Assembly (NCBI RefSeq): GCF_022539505.1 | Contig: NC_061508.1 | Coordinates: 39,178,256-39,242,255, forward strand | Reading direction: 5' to 3' | DNA: 64,000 nucleotides | Origin: Lolium rigidum | Lineage: Eukaryota > Streptophyta > Magnoliopsida > Poales > Poaceae | In this document: positions 46,994 to 57,472 of the stretch, piece after piece | Layout of the letters: each line of letters begins with the position of its first letter | How positions within the stretch are numbered: position 1 is the stretch's first letter | Program-made: the position numbers and the translations under genes | Notes under the pieces: generated by a model | What the model saw: only the letters and a program-made list of their open reading frames with translations | Database searches by the model: none | Told to the model about the DNA's origin: nothing

Positions 46994-49636
46994 ATGGCAG
47001 AGGAGCAGATCACATACGAGGATCTCCCTCCTGATCATAAGAAGAAGTACGATGAGCTGAAGGCCATCGTTGAAGCCGAACTCATCGGCTCCTTTGAGAA
47101 GACCCGGTCGCACGGCATCAGGTTCAAAGGATTCACGCCACAAGGCGTCCTTGAAGGGGTTGATCTGTCTCTCCCTTCGGATGAACGTACCGTAGCCCCG
47201 CGACAGAAATCAACTACGTGGTGGCCCATTCACCGCATCGGCATTCGCAGAGCCCGGTGAATTCTTTGGAGCGCGTTGCGCTCCGTGTGGTGCAAGAGAT
47301 CATGGAGCGTCGGTACTCCCCTTCAGGACCTGCTCTAGGGACTCACCAAGGAGAGGTGCAACTCCACACCGAGGCCACCATTGTCGTACTCAATGGCAGC
47401 TCCACGAGCAACAAGGTTCACCGAAGCATACGTTGTCTACAAGGTTGGAGGTGATCCGGGCGACTACCAGTTCTTATATGAGCCGCCCAAGGAGATCCCA
47501 CACGGATACGTGTGCACGTTTGTGCCGGACTGCAACAACTGGACGCAGGCGATCCAGGCTCCAACAGGAGGGATTGCCGGAGCAGGAGCCATTGTTCCGG
47601 CAGGAGGAACGACTACAGCAGCGGGGAGTTTGGGAGCGGAAGCTGAGAAACAGGCGTGGCTAGCCAAGTATACCACTGCACCAGTCCAGGAAAGCTCAGC
47701 TGCCACTACCTCCACCGCAGATCAGATCAGCGCAGTCCTGAGAGATCAGTTCGGCATCTTGCCGAAGAAGAAGATAATCGGCTATTCCAAGCCGTACCCC
47801 AATGAGTTCGACCTGATCCCACTACCACCTAAGTACCGGCTTCCGGACTTCAACAAATTCAGTGGGTCAGAAGGATCTAGCTCCATCGAGCACGTGAGCC
47901 GATACTTGGCCCAGCTGGGCATGGTTTCGGCATCGGATGAGCTACGGGTGAGGTTCTTCTCGCAATCCCTCACCGGTCCAGCTTTTGGATGGTACACTTC
48001 GCTGCAGCCAAATTCAGTACGATCATGGAAGCAGCTGGAGGAACAATTTCACACCCAATATCATTCAGAAGCTACTGAAGCTGGTATTGCCGAACTAGCA
48101 CAGGTTCGGCAGAGGCGAGGAGAGACAGTGTCTGAGTACATTCAGCGATTCAGGACTGTCAAGAACCGATGCTATTCGGTTCATTTAACTGAGAAAGAAG
48201 CAGTCGAGCTGGCCGTGGCAGGCCTTGCAGCGTCATTCAAAGATCTGACGTTCCAAGTGGAGTACAACTCGTTGACGCACCTGGTCAATAGACTGACCTT
48301 ATATGAACAGCGCCATCCGGAATCGTACCGGGACAAGTTCAAGCGCGCGATAACCCCGGTCAATGCTGATGAGGATGAAGATTCTGCGGAAGATCGGGAA
48401 GTCGCAAGAGTCGAGTGGACTCGGACGCCGCATTCCGTGTCCTGCAAATGGGTGAACCCACCAGGGCCTCCAAGAGGGTTGGACTTTGATGTGAGCAAAA
48501 CTGAACAAATCTTCGATCTGCTACTGAAAGAGAAACAGTTGAAGCTCCCTGAAGGCCACAAGATCCCTACGGCGCAAGAGATGAACAAAAGGCCATACTG
48601 CAAATGGCATCATACGTTCACGCACGCCACCAACGACTGCAAAGTATTGCGCGCACAAATTCAGATGGCGATAGAATCAGGCCGATTAACTTTCGGACAG
48701 TTTGCCATGAAGGTAGACATGCGTCCGTTTCCGGACGTCAACATGGTGGACCTAAGCCACTCCATAATGGAGCCGGGGTTCTCTTTTGATGTCAATATGG
48801 CAGGGTTTATGATCCGCCATGGCAAAGATAAAGCAGAGAGCAGCCACTCTCGTGGCGAAGATAAAGACGAGGCCGTTCCACGCGACCGGCCCCAAGATGA
48901 TGATAGACGGTACCTGACCGAGGAGGAGGTGAGAAGCATACGGTATCAGCGCCCACTCTCCGTGCATCTCCTCAACAAATATGAGCAGCAGTACGACCAA
49001 CGTCGGCGCTACGACGAAGACGATGAAAGATATCGTCGGTCTGATGCAGAAAGCAGGAGGTATCGTCAGCACGACAGGAACAACGACGGGTACGAACGTC
49101 GCGCTAGAGGGAGGTCAAAGGAGCCAGGCGACGTGGATAAGCACTGGGGCTGTCCCTTCTTCAGACATTGCTGGGACTCAGGAATGAGCCGATTGCCAAC
49201 AATCGAGAATTGCCCAGAATGCAAACAGCAAAGGAGAAGAAAAAACGAAGTTTCAGTGTTCGAGCGTCTAGGACCTCTCCCACCTATTAACCAACGAGCT
49301 GAGTCATCTCAAGAAGAAGACTTCGAGGAGTCAGATCGAGAAGAAGATAGGTATCACCGACCAAGGTGGTGCCCTGATGGACTCAGCCACTCTCAGAAGC
49401 GTAGAGTGCAGCGGCTGCGAAACCTAGAAGAAGCCGAGGCACAGTACCTGTACACGTTGAGAAGAGCGCGGCCCGATCTGGCCGTGAGAATTCAGCAAAC
49501 ATTGGAGGCGAAGGCGCGCCCGCCAAAGAAAGTATGGCGCCCAAAACAGGCGAAAGCCGATGCACAAGCATCGGCTGATGCCGATGCAGAGGCATCGGCT
49601 AATACAAACATGGTATCCGTGACCCGAACGGAGTAG
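46994..49636 (+). pseudogene. gag of element G, about 880 codons, two frame breaks
   Basis: ATG at 46994 opens the frame (MAEEQITYEDLPPDHKKKYD). Two compensating breaks delimit a short segment in another frame (about 47207-47372); thereafter the frame is open to 49636. A retrotransposon gag domain lies at 47840-48330 (FSGSEGSSSIEHVSRYLAQL, then GPAFGWYTSLQP and VSEYIQRFRTVKNRCYS). A Cys/His segment follows (CKWHHTFTHATNDCKVLRAQ) and a second Cys/His cluster near the end (CPFFRHCWDSGMSRLPTIENC). The C-terminus is an Ala/Asp-rich repeat encoded by two perfect hairpins (49555-49599). Both breaks sit on CAG-like contexts (47204-47206; 47369-47374), so they may be sequence errors. Gag would form particles using enzymes supplied in trans. 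Confidence 0.8.
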
Positions 49637-51115
49637 CAGGTCCAAGACATTGGACGTACGTGGCAAGGCCGATCCTTGAGATCGGCCCTCAAAAAATGAA
49701 AAGCAAAGGATCTTATCTCCAGCATGCCACATAGCTACAACGGAAATCCAAGAAGTTGCAAACCATCGTCAAGCAGTGCAACGGAAAAGGAGGCCGATTC
49801 CCGCAATCGGCCAAAATTATCCTCAACATACTTTTGTCTGTGTTCAGCATTGATCCAACAGATGCCTGAAGAGCCGATACCATCAATTACTTGACAGAAT
49901 CGGCTCGGGGGCACATAGATGGATAAGACACGAGGATACGAAGCTCGGAGTAGATGTCAAATGCCCAGCAGAACAGCTCAAATATGGGGGCCGATACGTA
50001 AACAAATCGGCCGTAAAAAATGGAATATCCAAAAATTTTGAGCACAGCCGATGCTTAGACATCGACTTAAGAATTCAAAGCCGATGCACGGCCATCGACT
50101 CAAGGGATGCAACTGTTACGAGCGGAAGCCTAATGGAGCAGTCACCAAGTCACGTGGCGAGGCTCTACTGGAGGAACCCCTCATTGGGATTGCTTGGTGA
50201 CTCAGGCCCTCTCTTCAAGGACTTCCTACTCTTTCTGCAAGACTTCAAGCTCGGCAGCACCAGCAGAAGCATCAGTTCGGGCGTCCAAGACGGCCCTTTT
50301 TCTCATTCAAGCTGCCGGTATTTACCGGCAAGTTAGAGGATCGCAGCCCTGGCCAACAGCAAAAACAGTATGAGCGTGCGGATCAGGCCCGGATCATGAG
50401 AACAACCGACGGTCGTCCAGTTGGACTGAACTGCATTCTCACCAGAGATTGCGTTATTGGACTGAAGAAGCTCGGGGGGCAGCTCACCTTGAAGGTTCTC
50501 TGCTTTTGAAAGCTGATTCGGTTAGAATCGGCTGATGCTGCACTACAATTGGGAGGCCGATGGTGGCCCATTCGGTGGATGCACTTTTATCCTCGCCTTG
50601 ACTGAGGCTTGGGGGGCAGCTGGCCTTGGAAATTCCTCATTCTAAAGAGCCGATGGTGTTGAAATCGGCTGTCTCTGCATCGTAACCATGTTGAAAGGTG
50701 GCGAGCTCTTGCAGAGAAAAACCACCAGGTTGACAGGAGGAGTTTGAAGAAGGAGCCATCATTGTTGATCAGGCTCTAGACCAGTTTGTCGCTGCAAGGA
50801 AACAGGGCATCACAGGGGAAGCTGTGAACAAATAGCACCTGTTTACAAGAGTGTCAGCTTCAACATCAAGGTTGGCAGCAACGGGCCAAGAAGCTTTCCT
50901 GGGAGCATTAACCCAGGAGTTTTGCTATCAGGACGAACATCACGATCGGATGATTTTAAAATCTAAAGGTCTAAGGGTCTCAAGGCTGCGCGTTGGACCC
51001 GTTCGATTCGAAGTTTGGGTCTGAATTTCATGGATTGCAAGTTAACATCTAAGAAGGCGATTGGATCGGTCTGTCTTGCAATTTGTTATAAAAGCTGATG
51101 CATTACCATCGGCTC
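49555..51115. repeat. Array of GCCGAT/ATCGGC hairpins in element G
   Basis: At least eleven short inverted repeats built on the same core: 49555-49576, 49580-49599, 49667-49687 (7 bp arms), 49792-49812 (8 bp arms), 49871-49906 (8 bp arms), 49989-50012, 50046-50067, 50079-50100, 50511-50533, 50648-50670, 51093-51114. Loops are 4-20 bp and sequences between hairpins are unrelated. The core also occurs in the LTR. The DNA from 49637 to 51298 is otherwise non-coding. Confidence 0.8.
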
Positions 51116-51298
51116 ATCGAGTGTCAACAAAGGGGAGAATCGGCTAGTCTAATATGGAAGAGATCGACAAAGTCAAAGTGGAGAAATTTCTTCATTGATA
51201 ACCAGATTTTTTACATAGAAGGAGCCGATTGCTCTCAAAAGGAACTGCTGGAGGAATACATTGCCCCTCCTACTACTACTGATCCTATGCTAGGGATC

Positions 51299-51784
51299 CT
51301 ATCTAGGGGCTATTGTTGCCCTCATCATCGCCGTCGCCGCCGCTATCGGTGCTTCCGGCGGGCTCGTCATCGCTGCGGCAGGACCCTCGTTGTCCTCATC
51401 CTCCTCGTCAGCATCGTCGTCCTCGCTGTCGAAGTCGCTGAGGTGCCCGGGCCAGGGGCAATGGCGTTTGGCCGGCGGCTCGTCGGAGGAGCCGTCGTCC
51501 TCCTCCTCCTCCTTCACCTCCTCGGAAGAGGTGACCCCGTCCCAAGAAAAGCGGTCGTCGTCGCTTGCCTCCACCGCTTCCTCATTGGCGAGGAAGCAGA
51601 GGTCACTCTCCCCGTCGGTTGAGGACCTGTCATCCTCGGACCAGACGGAGAAGTCATGGTCCTCCTTGTCCCACGCTGTTGGGGCAAGGATATCGTACGC
51701 CGCCTGCGTACCCCACTCTGGTGTTGACTCCCGGATGGGAGAGGACACGTAGGAAAGACCCGATGAAGTGGAGGAGGAAGACAT
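51299..51784 (-). CDS. Antisense ORF of element G, 161 codons, acidic Ser-rich protein
   Basis: ATG at 51784 on the minus strand (MSSSSTSSGLSYVSSPIRES) to a stop at 51299. The product is strongly acidic, with runs such as EEVKEEEEDDGSSDEPPAKR and DFDSEDDDADEEDEDNEGP. No known domain is seen. Antisense ORFs between the coding region and the 3' LTR are a described feature of Tat-lineage Gypsy elements. Upstream on the minus strand the DNA turns AT-rich (tttttatttggcc near 51855), as a promoter and leader might. The sense strand also has open frames here because of GC-rich trinucleotide runs, so expression must be shown. A nuclear or chromatin-related role is only a guess from its charge. Confidence 0.55.
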   Translation of the reverse strand: MSSSSTSSGLSYVSSPIRESTPEWGTQAAYDILAPTAWDKEDHDFSVWSEDDRSSTDGESDLCFLANEEAVEASDDDRFSWDGVTSSEEVKEEEEDDGSSDEPPAKRHCPWPGHLSDFDSEDDDADEEDEDNEGPAAAMTSPPEAPIAAATAMMRATIAPR

Positions 51785-52048
51785 GGCGGCGGAGGAGGGT
51801 TTTTGGAAGTGCTAGTGCGAAGGGGATGAAGAAGGGAACTACAGGAAGTGGCCAAATAAAAAGGGGATATAACGATTTAATGCCTAAGCAGTTCCCAAGG
51901 ACGTGGTGCCAGAACCGTCAAATCGTGCAGGGAAGTTGAGAAGGCAAGACGTCATCATGAAGAAAACTGCAACGGTTCTGCCACGACATGACCCTTCGAA
52001 GGAGACAGATGGTTTTGCCATTGTCATTATCAAAACCAGGGGGGCATG

Positions 52049-53194
52049 TGTTACCACCCGATTTTGGCCAAATCAGGAGATGGGCCGCAAGTGAAGATGG
52101 GCTTGAAGGACGTACACGTGGAGTATCTTCGAAGCGGCCTTGCGCTAAGAGTTTGGGCTTAATTGCCCGTGTATCTGTAATATAGTAGATCGTATCGTAT
52201 TTAGATTAAAAAGATAGAGTCTGGCCCGTGCACGGTTAGGTGCACGGACTATAAATATGTATCTAGGGTTATCGGAAAAGGAGGACAATCATCGTTCAAC
52301 CAACACAAATCAGGCGCATCGCCACCTCTTTCTTCGAGGGTTTCTCCCGGGTAAGCACCATGCTGCCTAGATCGCATCTAGCGATCTAGGCAGTATACGT
52401 TTATTCGTTACCTTGTACTACTCGTGCTGAAGCCTTGTTGATGGCGAGCAGTACTATTTATCCTTAGATGTCTAGGGGCTTGCATTGATGCTTTCTCGTG
52501 CATATCTGCGTGGCAATGCCGTCCCTTGACACCTAGCTGCCCTTACACCTATCTGGGTGTAAGGGCAGCATCTTGCTTGTTCGTTACTTAGTAGATCCGA
52601 TCCGTTATAGTTGCTCCTTGCTCCGCAGGGATTAGTTTAATATCTGCATAGTTAGGCCTTATGTCTGGGGTCGGACGATCCGGTAGTGCGTTAGATGTTG
52701 TTTACCGTCCTCGCAAGGGATGTTCCGGGAATCAACGTTATGTTGGTTTTTAGGCCTCTCGTAGGGGTGGTTTGCATCATCTTCCGTAGCTGCTAGGCCC
52801 GATCGCACGTAGGACGTTCCGGTTATGCGGTGAAAACCCTAAACTCGTCGTGGATCGTTTTAGCTTTGTTCCGATCAAGCAGGATCCCCATGCCATTGTA
52901 AATCCAACGTGAAACATGGGGCGATCGGCTCCTTGAGCCGATCCACAGGGAAACCTGATGAGCCGATAGGGCTCGTATTTAATGTTTACGTGTCTACCAT
53001 GCAGGAACAATCAAAGCACTAACACCTTCCTGATCGGGTCTAGGTCAGGTGGCACGCCCTAGCAACCGCCAGGACGTGGCTGGAAGACTTGCGGGACGAC
53101 GCGAGGTGCCAGGGTCCACTAAGCGGCCTTGGGAGCCTCCCGGCTCTTCGTGTTGCTTAGCCATTGCCCGTCGGTGGGTTTTTGGAGGGTAACA
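52049..53194 (+). repeat. Element G 3' LTR
   Basis: 1146 bp, same termini as the 5' LTR. Visible differences include a deletion of about 20 bp and changes such as CTG to CTCG (52712, 52845) and CTG to CCG (52872). Confidence 0.88.
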
Positions 53195-53203
53195 AGGTGG
53201 TAA

Positions 53204-54950
53204 GGGCATCTCCAACCGGGCTACCCATCCCGCGCCCGCGCGTCCGGATGGGTAGATCCGGACAAAATCCCGGCCCAACGCGGGGACGCGCCGCAAAAAC
53301 GGACGGCCGCGGCGTCCGGAACGACGCAAACCCGGCCCAAATCTTGGCCGGGTTTGCGTGGCCGCGGATGGCACGCGGCGTCCTCGCGTGTCTGCCTGGT
53401 CCGCGTGGCTAGGCCACCTGTCGTTGCCCCAGTCCTATTAAATGTGGACTGGGGAAGGGGACTGTCCCTATCCAGTCCCTACTTTCCACTCCGGCCGCAC
53501 GCGCGAGCTCGAAGCTTCCGCGCCGCCATGGCCCCGAAGCGCGAGTTCTCGCCATCCGCCAACGACCACGAGGCCGGCAGCAGCCGGCCAGTCGCGCCGG
53601 CGCCGGCGCCGTTCGCCATGGGGCCGCCGGCGACGCCCAGACGCGAGCAGATCTACGTCACCGTAGCGGTGGCGCGGATGTTCCGGGGACGCCGGCGTCC
53701 CAATGCCGTGGGGGACGTGCACCTCTCCCACGGGCTGGCACCTGAGCCCGCGATCGGGTTCCGATGCCGCCCATCCCGGGCTCCGGCCGTGCCCGCGTCG
53801 CGGAGATCCGGAGGCGCCGCGCGCAGCTGCCGGCGGACCTCCAGTAGGACCCCGCGTACGGCGACGCAAGTCCCAACTGGGACTTGTGGTTCGAGGTGGA
53901 GCACGATGCCCGCCGGCGCACGTGCTTCACATCCGCGACGGCGCGGCCGCGCGCGCAGCCCCGCACGCAGTCGCGCACACCTGCAACCGCGGGCAGGCCG
54001 CCGCCCCGGCGGCCTCCACATCGGCAAGCAGCCCCAGCCCCAGGCCCCGCACCAGCTCCAGGCCCAGGAGGAGGAGAATGACCCGGAGCTGCAGGCGGCG
54101 CTCGCGGCGTCCCGCGAGCAGCAGGACCTCGACGAGCTGGCCAAATGGCCGCACCTCGCCGAGACGATGCGCACCTCCGCGCTGGAGGAGGCGGCCAGGA
54201 AGGCCCAGGAGGACGCCTAGGCGGAGGCGTGGGCCTTCCTCGAGCTGGCGCGCCGTCAGGAGGAGGCAACGCGTCAGGCGGCGCTCCGGGAGGAGGAGGA
54301 GCGCCGGGCCGCGCGCCTGGCGGAGGAGGAGGAGCGCCGGGCCGCACGCCTGGCGGAAGAGGAGCGCCTGGCCACGGTCCGGCTGCAGGCGGAGCTGCAG
54401 GCTGCACCGGAGGAGCAGCTCCGGCAGGAGTCCGCGCGGAGGGCTCGACTGCGCAGGCCGGCGAGCCCGCCGAACCCGCACTCCGCCTGGGAAAGGGCGC
54501 AGTGGGAGCCCTGGCCGGAGTCCCCGGTGCCCTCCGGCGTTTCAAGCCGGAACAGCGCGTCGCCGCCGGGGGACGTCGTCGTCATCGACGCCGATGACGA
54601 CGAGTACTACTGGGGGTAGTACTGCCGGCGGCCACCATGCTCGCAAACCCTGTCTAGGGTTTCTTTTTTTAGTTTAAAGCCCATATAGGGCTTTCTTTTG
54701 TGTAAAAATTGCCCAAAATAGGGCTAAGTTTAACTAACCAATAGTTTATATTTATTTTGTGCTGTTTTTATTTTTCATTTTCATTTATGTTTTTTTATTA
54801 CATATGTGGTGCGTCCGCGCGTTGGGCGCAGCGTGCGACCCAAACGGACACGCGAACGCGGGCCGCTGTCCGGGTGTCCGTTCGGCCACCCAAACGGCCC
54901 AAAACGGACGGCCCAGCGCGTCCGTTTGGGTCGCCCGGTTGGAGATGCCC
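53204..54950 (+). mobile_element. PIF/Harbinger-type element, 1747 bp, carrying an ORF
   Basis: Terminal repeats gggcatctccaaccggg and cccggttggagatgccc with the 3 bp duplication taa (53201-53203, 54951-54953). It inserted one base beyond the target duplication of element G, i.e. into the old LINE relic. It has no DDE transposase. The subterminal regions are GC-rich with repeated 'acggac' and 'gcgtccg' motifs. Confidence 0.88.
53528..54619 (+). pseudogene. Arg/Glu-rich ORF of unknown function inside the Harbinger-type element
   Basis: ATG at 53528 (MAPKREFSPSANDHEAGSSR). The apparent path changes frame at least twice between 53690 and 54060 (a segment reading DLWFEVEHDARRR is in another frame). 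It then continues with a long charged helix-forming region (REEEERRAARLAEEEERRAA) and a short acidic end (DVVVIDADDDEYYWG) to a stop at 54619. In-frame stops occur near 53848 and 54220. The C-terminal half looks like a coiled coil. I do not recognise a named family. It could be an accessory protein of the transposon or captured host sequence. Confidence 0.45.
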
Positions 54951-54953
54951 TAA

Positions 54954-55050
54954 TAATACCAGGTTTTGGGAGAACATCTGGGTTATTCAAACCATTCACG
55001 TTCCCTCTGCCACCCATTTCCATCTAATAAATTAGGGCTTTAATATTTGA
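54954..55050 (+). pseudogene. LINE relic, right part
   Basis: Continues the LINE relic of 45601-45768: NTRFWENIWV here matches IRFWEDKWLG of the LINE at 30550. Similarity fades after about 55040. Confidence 0.5.
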
Positions 55051-55098
55051 GAATGCGAAGGAGTCATCGCACAACTAACGTTCTACCCTTTTGATTTC

Positions 55099-55171
55099 TC
55101 ATCCCCCTTGCGGTAGAAATGTGATGCGGAATCATCCTAACATAGAAGGGACACACTCGTCGTGGAGGTTA
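55099..55171. repeat. Segmental duplication copy 1, left part
   Basis: Together with 57262-57472 this matches 59580-59847 in order. The Harbinger element 55172-57258 splits this copy only. Confidence 0.7.
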
Positions 55172-57258
55172 GAGCATCCCCACTCGTTGGCGCTCCCCAC
55201 GCCCAAATCCGGCGAAATTTTCGTCCGGATTGGAGGAAGATTTGGCGTGGGGAGCGCCGAAGTTCCAGCCGTCCCCCCGGCAGGAAACCCCCAACCTCGA
55301 CCATTTGACATATTTCAAATAAATTTAACATAAAATTTAACAAGTTCGGCGACCAAGAGTACGAAAATTGCTGAAACAAATTCGGCGATAATCAGTACAA
55401 TGTTTAACAAGTGCTGAAACAAATGAAGCACACAATTTCACAATTTTTCAAACAAATTAGACAGACTAGTTGGCGTCGGCGTTGGCGTTGCCTCGGAGCC
55501 TCCATATGTGCTCCACTAGATCATCTTGCAGCAGCTGATGCATTGTAGAGTCTCGAATCTCCTGACGCATAGCAATGAAGGCGGCCCATGATGGAGGCAC
55601 CTCGGTGATTAGGCTGTGCAAGAGGACCCTCTCTCTCATATGGTGCTTCTTGCTCAGCCAGAGGAACCGGATGCTTTCGCTCATTTTCAATAATCATATT
55701 GTGTAGGCACACACAGCAGTTCATCACCTCCCATATTTGATCTTTGGACCAAGTCATAGCGGGGAACCGGACGACAGCAAATCTCTGCTGGAGGACACCA
55801 AATGCACGCTCGACGTCTTTTCGGCAAGCTTCTTGTTTCTTGACAAACTCGCAAAGTTTGGGGGTGCTAGGATTCGAGATAGTCTTCACAAATGTTGCCC
55901 ACTTTGGATAGATACCGTCTGCAAGGTAGTATCCTTTGTTGTAGTGCCGACCATTGATCACATAGTCCACCGAGGGAGCATGACCCTCAACAAGCTTGGA
56001 AAAGACCGGGAGCAGTTTAGGACGTTGATGTCATTGTTGGATCCAGGCATACCAAAGAAAGAGTGCCAAATCCAGAGATCATGGGTAGCCACTGCTTCAA
56101 GTATCACGAGTGCAGCCTTTTTGTGACCCTTGTACATTCCCTCGCCACGCAAACGGACAGTTCTTCCATTGCCAATGCATGCAGTCAATGCTTCCAAGCA
56201 TCCCCGGAAAACCTCTAGCTTCATTTGTTGCAAGGATCCTCTCGGTGTCTTCGACAGTGGGTGATCTCAAGTAATAGTCCCCGAACACTGCTATGACGGC
56301 CCTGCGGAACCGGTAGAAACAATCAAGGGCGGTGGACTCCGCCATCCGAAGATAGTCATCTGCAGCATCACCGGGAGCTCCATACGCCGACATCCTCATA
56401 GCCACCGTGCACTTCGTAGTGACGAAAATCCAACCAAACCAGTGCAATCCGCCTTGCATCTGAAGTAGGGATCAAAGTGGCGGATGTCATACACAATTTG
56501 CAAAAATAGCTTTCTGCTCATCCTGAAACGACGCCGGAAAACACTCTCACCGTGCAATGGATTGTCGGCGAAGTAGTCGGCGTACAACATGCAGTAGCCC
56601 TCCATTCGCTGTCTCGGCTTGCACTTCCGGCGACCTCGTGCCGACCCACCACGTCGACCAGTTGCCAGTCCGGCGTACATGCTAGCCAAGCAACCAAGGA
56701 TCATCATGTGCTCGTCGTCTTGGGCGGCTGCTGCCATCTCTTCTTGCATAAGCTCGACGAACATCTGCTCCTCCTCTTCGTCCGAGTCCATGGCCGGCAA
56801 GGCAAATGGACGAACACCTGACGGGCGTGGTCGAGGCAACCCGAGCCGCGAGCGACGAGGAGCAAGCAGGCCGGCGGAAGAGCAGCCAGATAGGCCGTCG
56901 TCCAAAGACGGCGGAATATAGGCAGGTGGGGAAGGAGGGGCGGCGGAATCTGGGCAACAAGCCGGCGGGGTGGTGCCGGCGGCGAGAGAGATACGAGGGG
57001 TGGGGGAGATTTTGAGCGACGTGGCGGTGGGGTTCGTGCGTCGAGTCACCGACAGATCGGGCCCTTCCCCGCTTTTCACTCGTCCGGAGTCCCCGAGCGC
57101 TCCCCGGGGGGGGGGGGGTGGCGTGGGCTCGCCGGATGGATGAAGGGCCAAGTCCAGACGAAAACGAGGAACCGGGGGCGCGACTGGACCGATTTACGCC
57201 GTCCGGATGTAAAAAATGCTCGCCGGGAGCCTGTTCGGGGGGACGAGTGGAGATGCTC
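55172..57258 (-). mobile_element. PIF/Harbinger DNA transposon with transposase, 2087 bp
   Basis: Terminal repeats gagcatcccc-actcgt (left) and gagcatctccactcgt (right, reverse complement) with the 3 bp duplication tta (55169-55171, 57259-57261). The undisturbed copy of the target is present at about 59640 in the duplicated segment, confirming the boundaries. It encodes one transposase on the minus strand and has a GC-rich 5' leader (56792-57250) including a run of 13 G (57106-57118). Confidence 0.9.
55466..56791 (-). pseudogene. Harbinger-type DDE transposase, four apparent frameshifts
   Basis: ATG at 56791 (MDSDEEEEQMFVELMQEEM) to a stop at 55466, about 440 codons, the normal size for this family. 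After an acidic N-terminus come GESVFRRRFRMSRKLFLQIV, the DDE core with D about 202 (GSIDCMHWQWKNCPFAW), D about 253 (GSNNDINVL) and E about 327 (KDVERAFGVLQQRFAV), and CCVCLHNMIIENE. The enzyme cuts and pastes Harbinger elements, usually with a Myb-like partner that is not seen here. Frames break near 56415, 56141-56146, 56006 and 55612. Two show CGAG where CAG would keep the frame, one shows CG for CAG, and the fourth is similar. The gene may therefore be intact in the organism. Confidence 0.85.
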
Positions 57259-57261
57259 TTA

Positions 57262-57472
57262 GAGGGTGGGTGGGGGAGGGGTTCGTGATTGTCACTGAGC
57301 ATCAATAGTTGACTACACACAGCTACGCATGCTGCACCGTGTCAGTTGTCCCCAGATAATTTTCTGCAGTTTTATATAAATTTGTTAGATCAAATTCTCC
57401 TGGCAATCAGTGCTGCCAACTATATAAATTCATGAAGATAAGATGATGGATATGATACAGCATTTCCTCAAA
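57262..57472. repeat. Segmental duplication copy 1, right part
   Basis: Matches 59650-59847: both contain cgtgattgtcactgagcatc and aatagttga, then 'cagataattttctgc', 'tatata' and 'ctggcaatcagtg'. Similarity ends near 57472. Confidence 0.75.

Larger units (their letters stand above)
45769..53194 (+). mobile_element. Element G: non-autonomous Tat-like Gypsy element with gag, hairpin array and antisense ORF
   Basis: 7426 bp between LTRs 45769-46933 (1165 bp) and 52049-53194 (1146 bp), with termini TGTTACCA...GGTAACA and the 5 bp duplication aggtg (45764-45768, 53195-53199). The PBS is tggcacgcccggtgggac (46939-46956). The polypurine tract aaaaccaggggggca precedes the 3' LTR. Internally there is gag (46994-49636), then 2.4 kb without sense coding DNA, containing many GCCGAT/ATCGGC hairpins and an antisense ORF (51299-51784). 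No protease, RT or integrase. The Tat/Retand lineage is inferred from gag style, PBS and the antisense ORF position. Confidence 0.88.

Noticed and set aside
53653..54545. Long minus-strand frames in the Harbinger-type element
   Set aside because: Shadows of a GC-rich sense ORF; rich in Pro/Arg with no motif.
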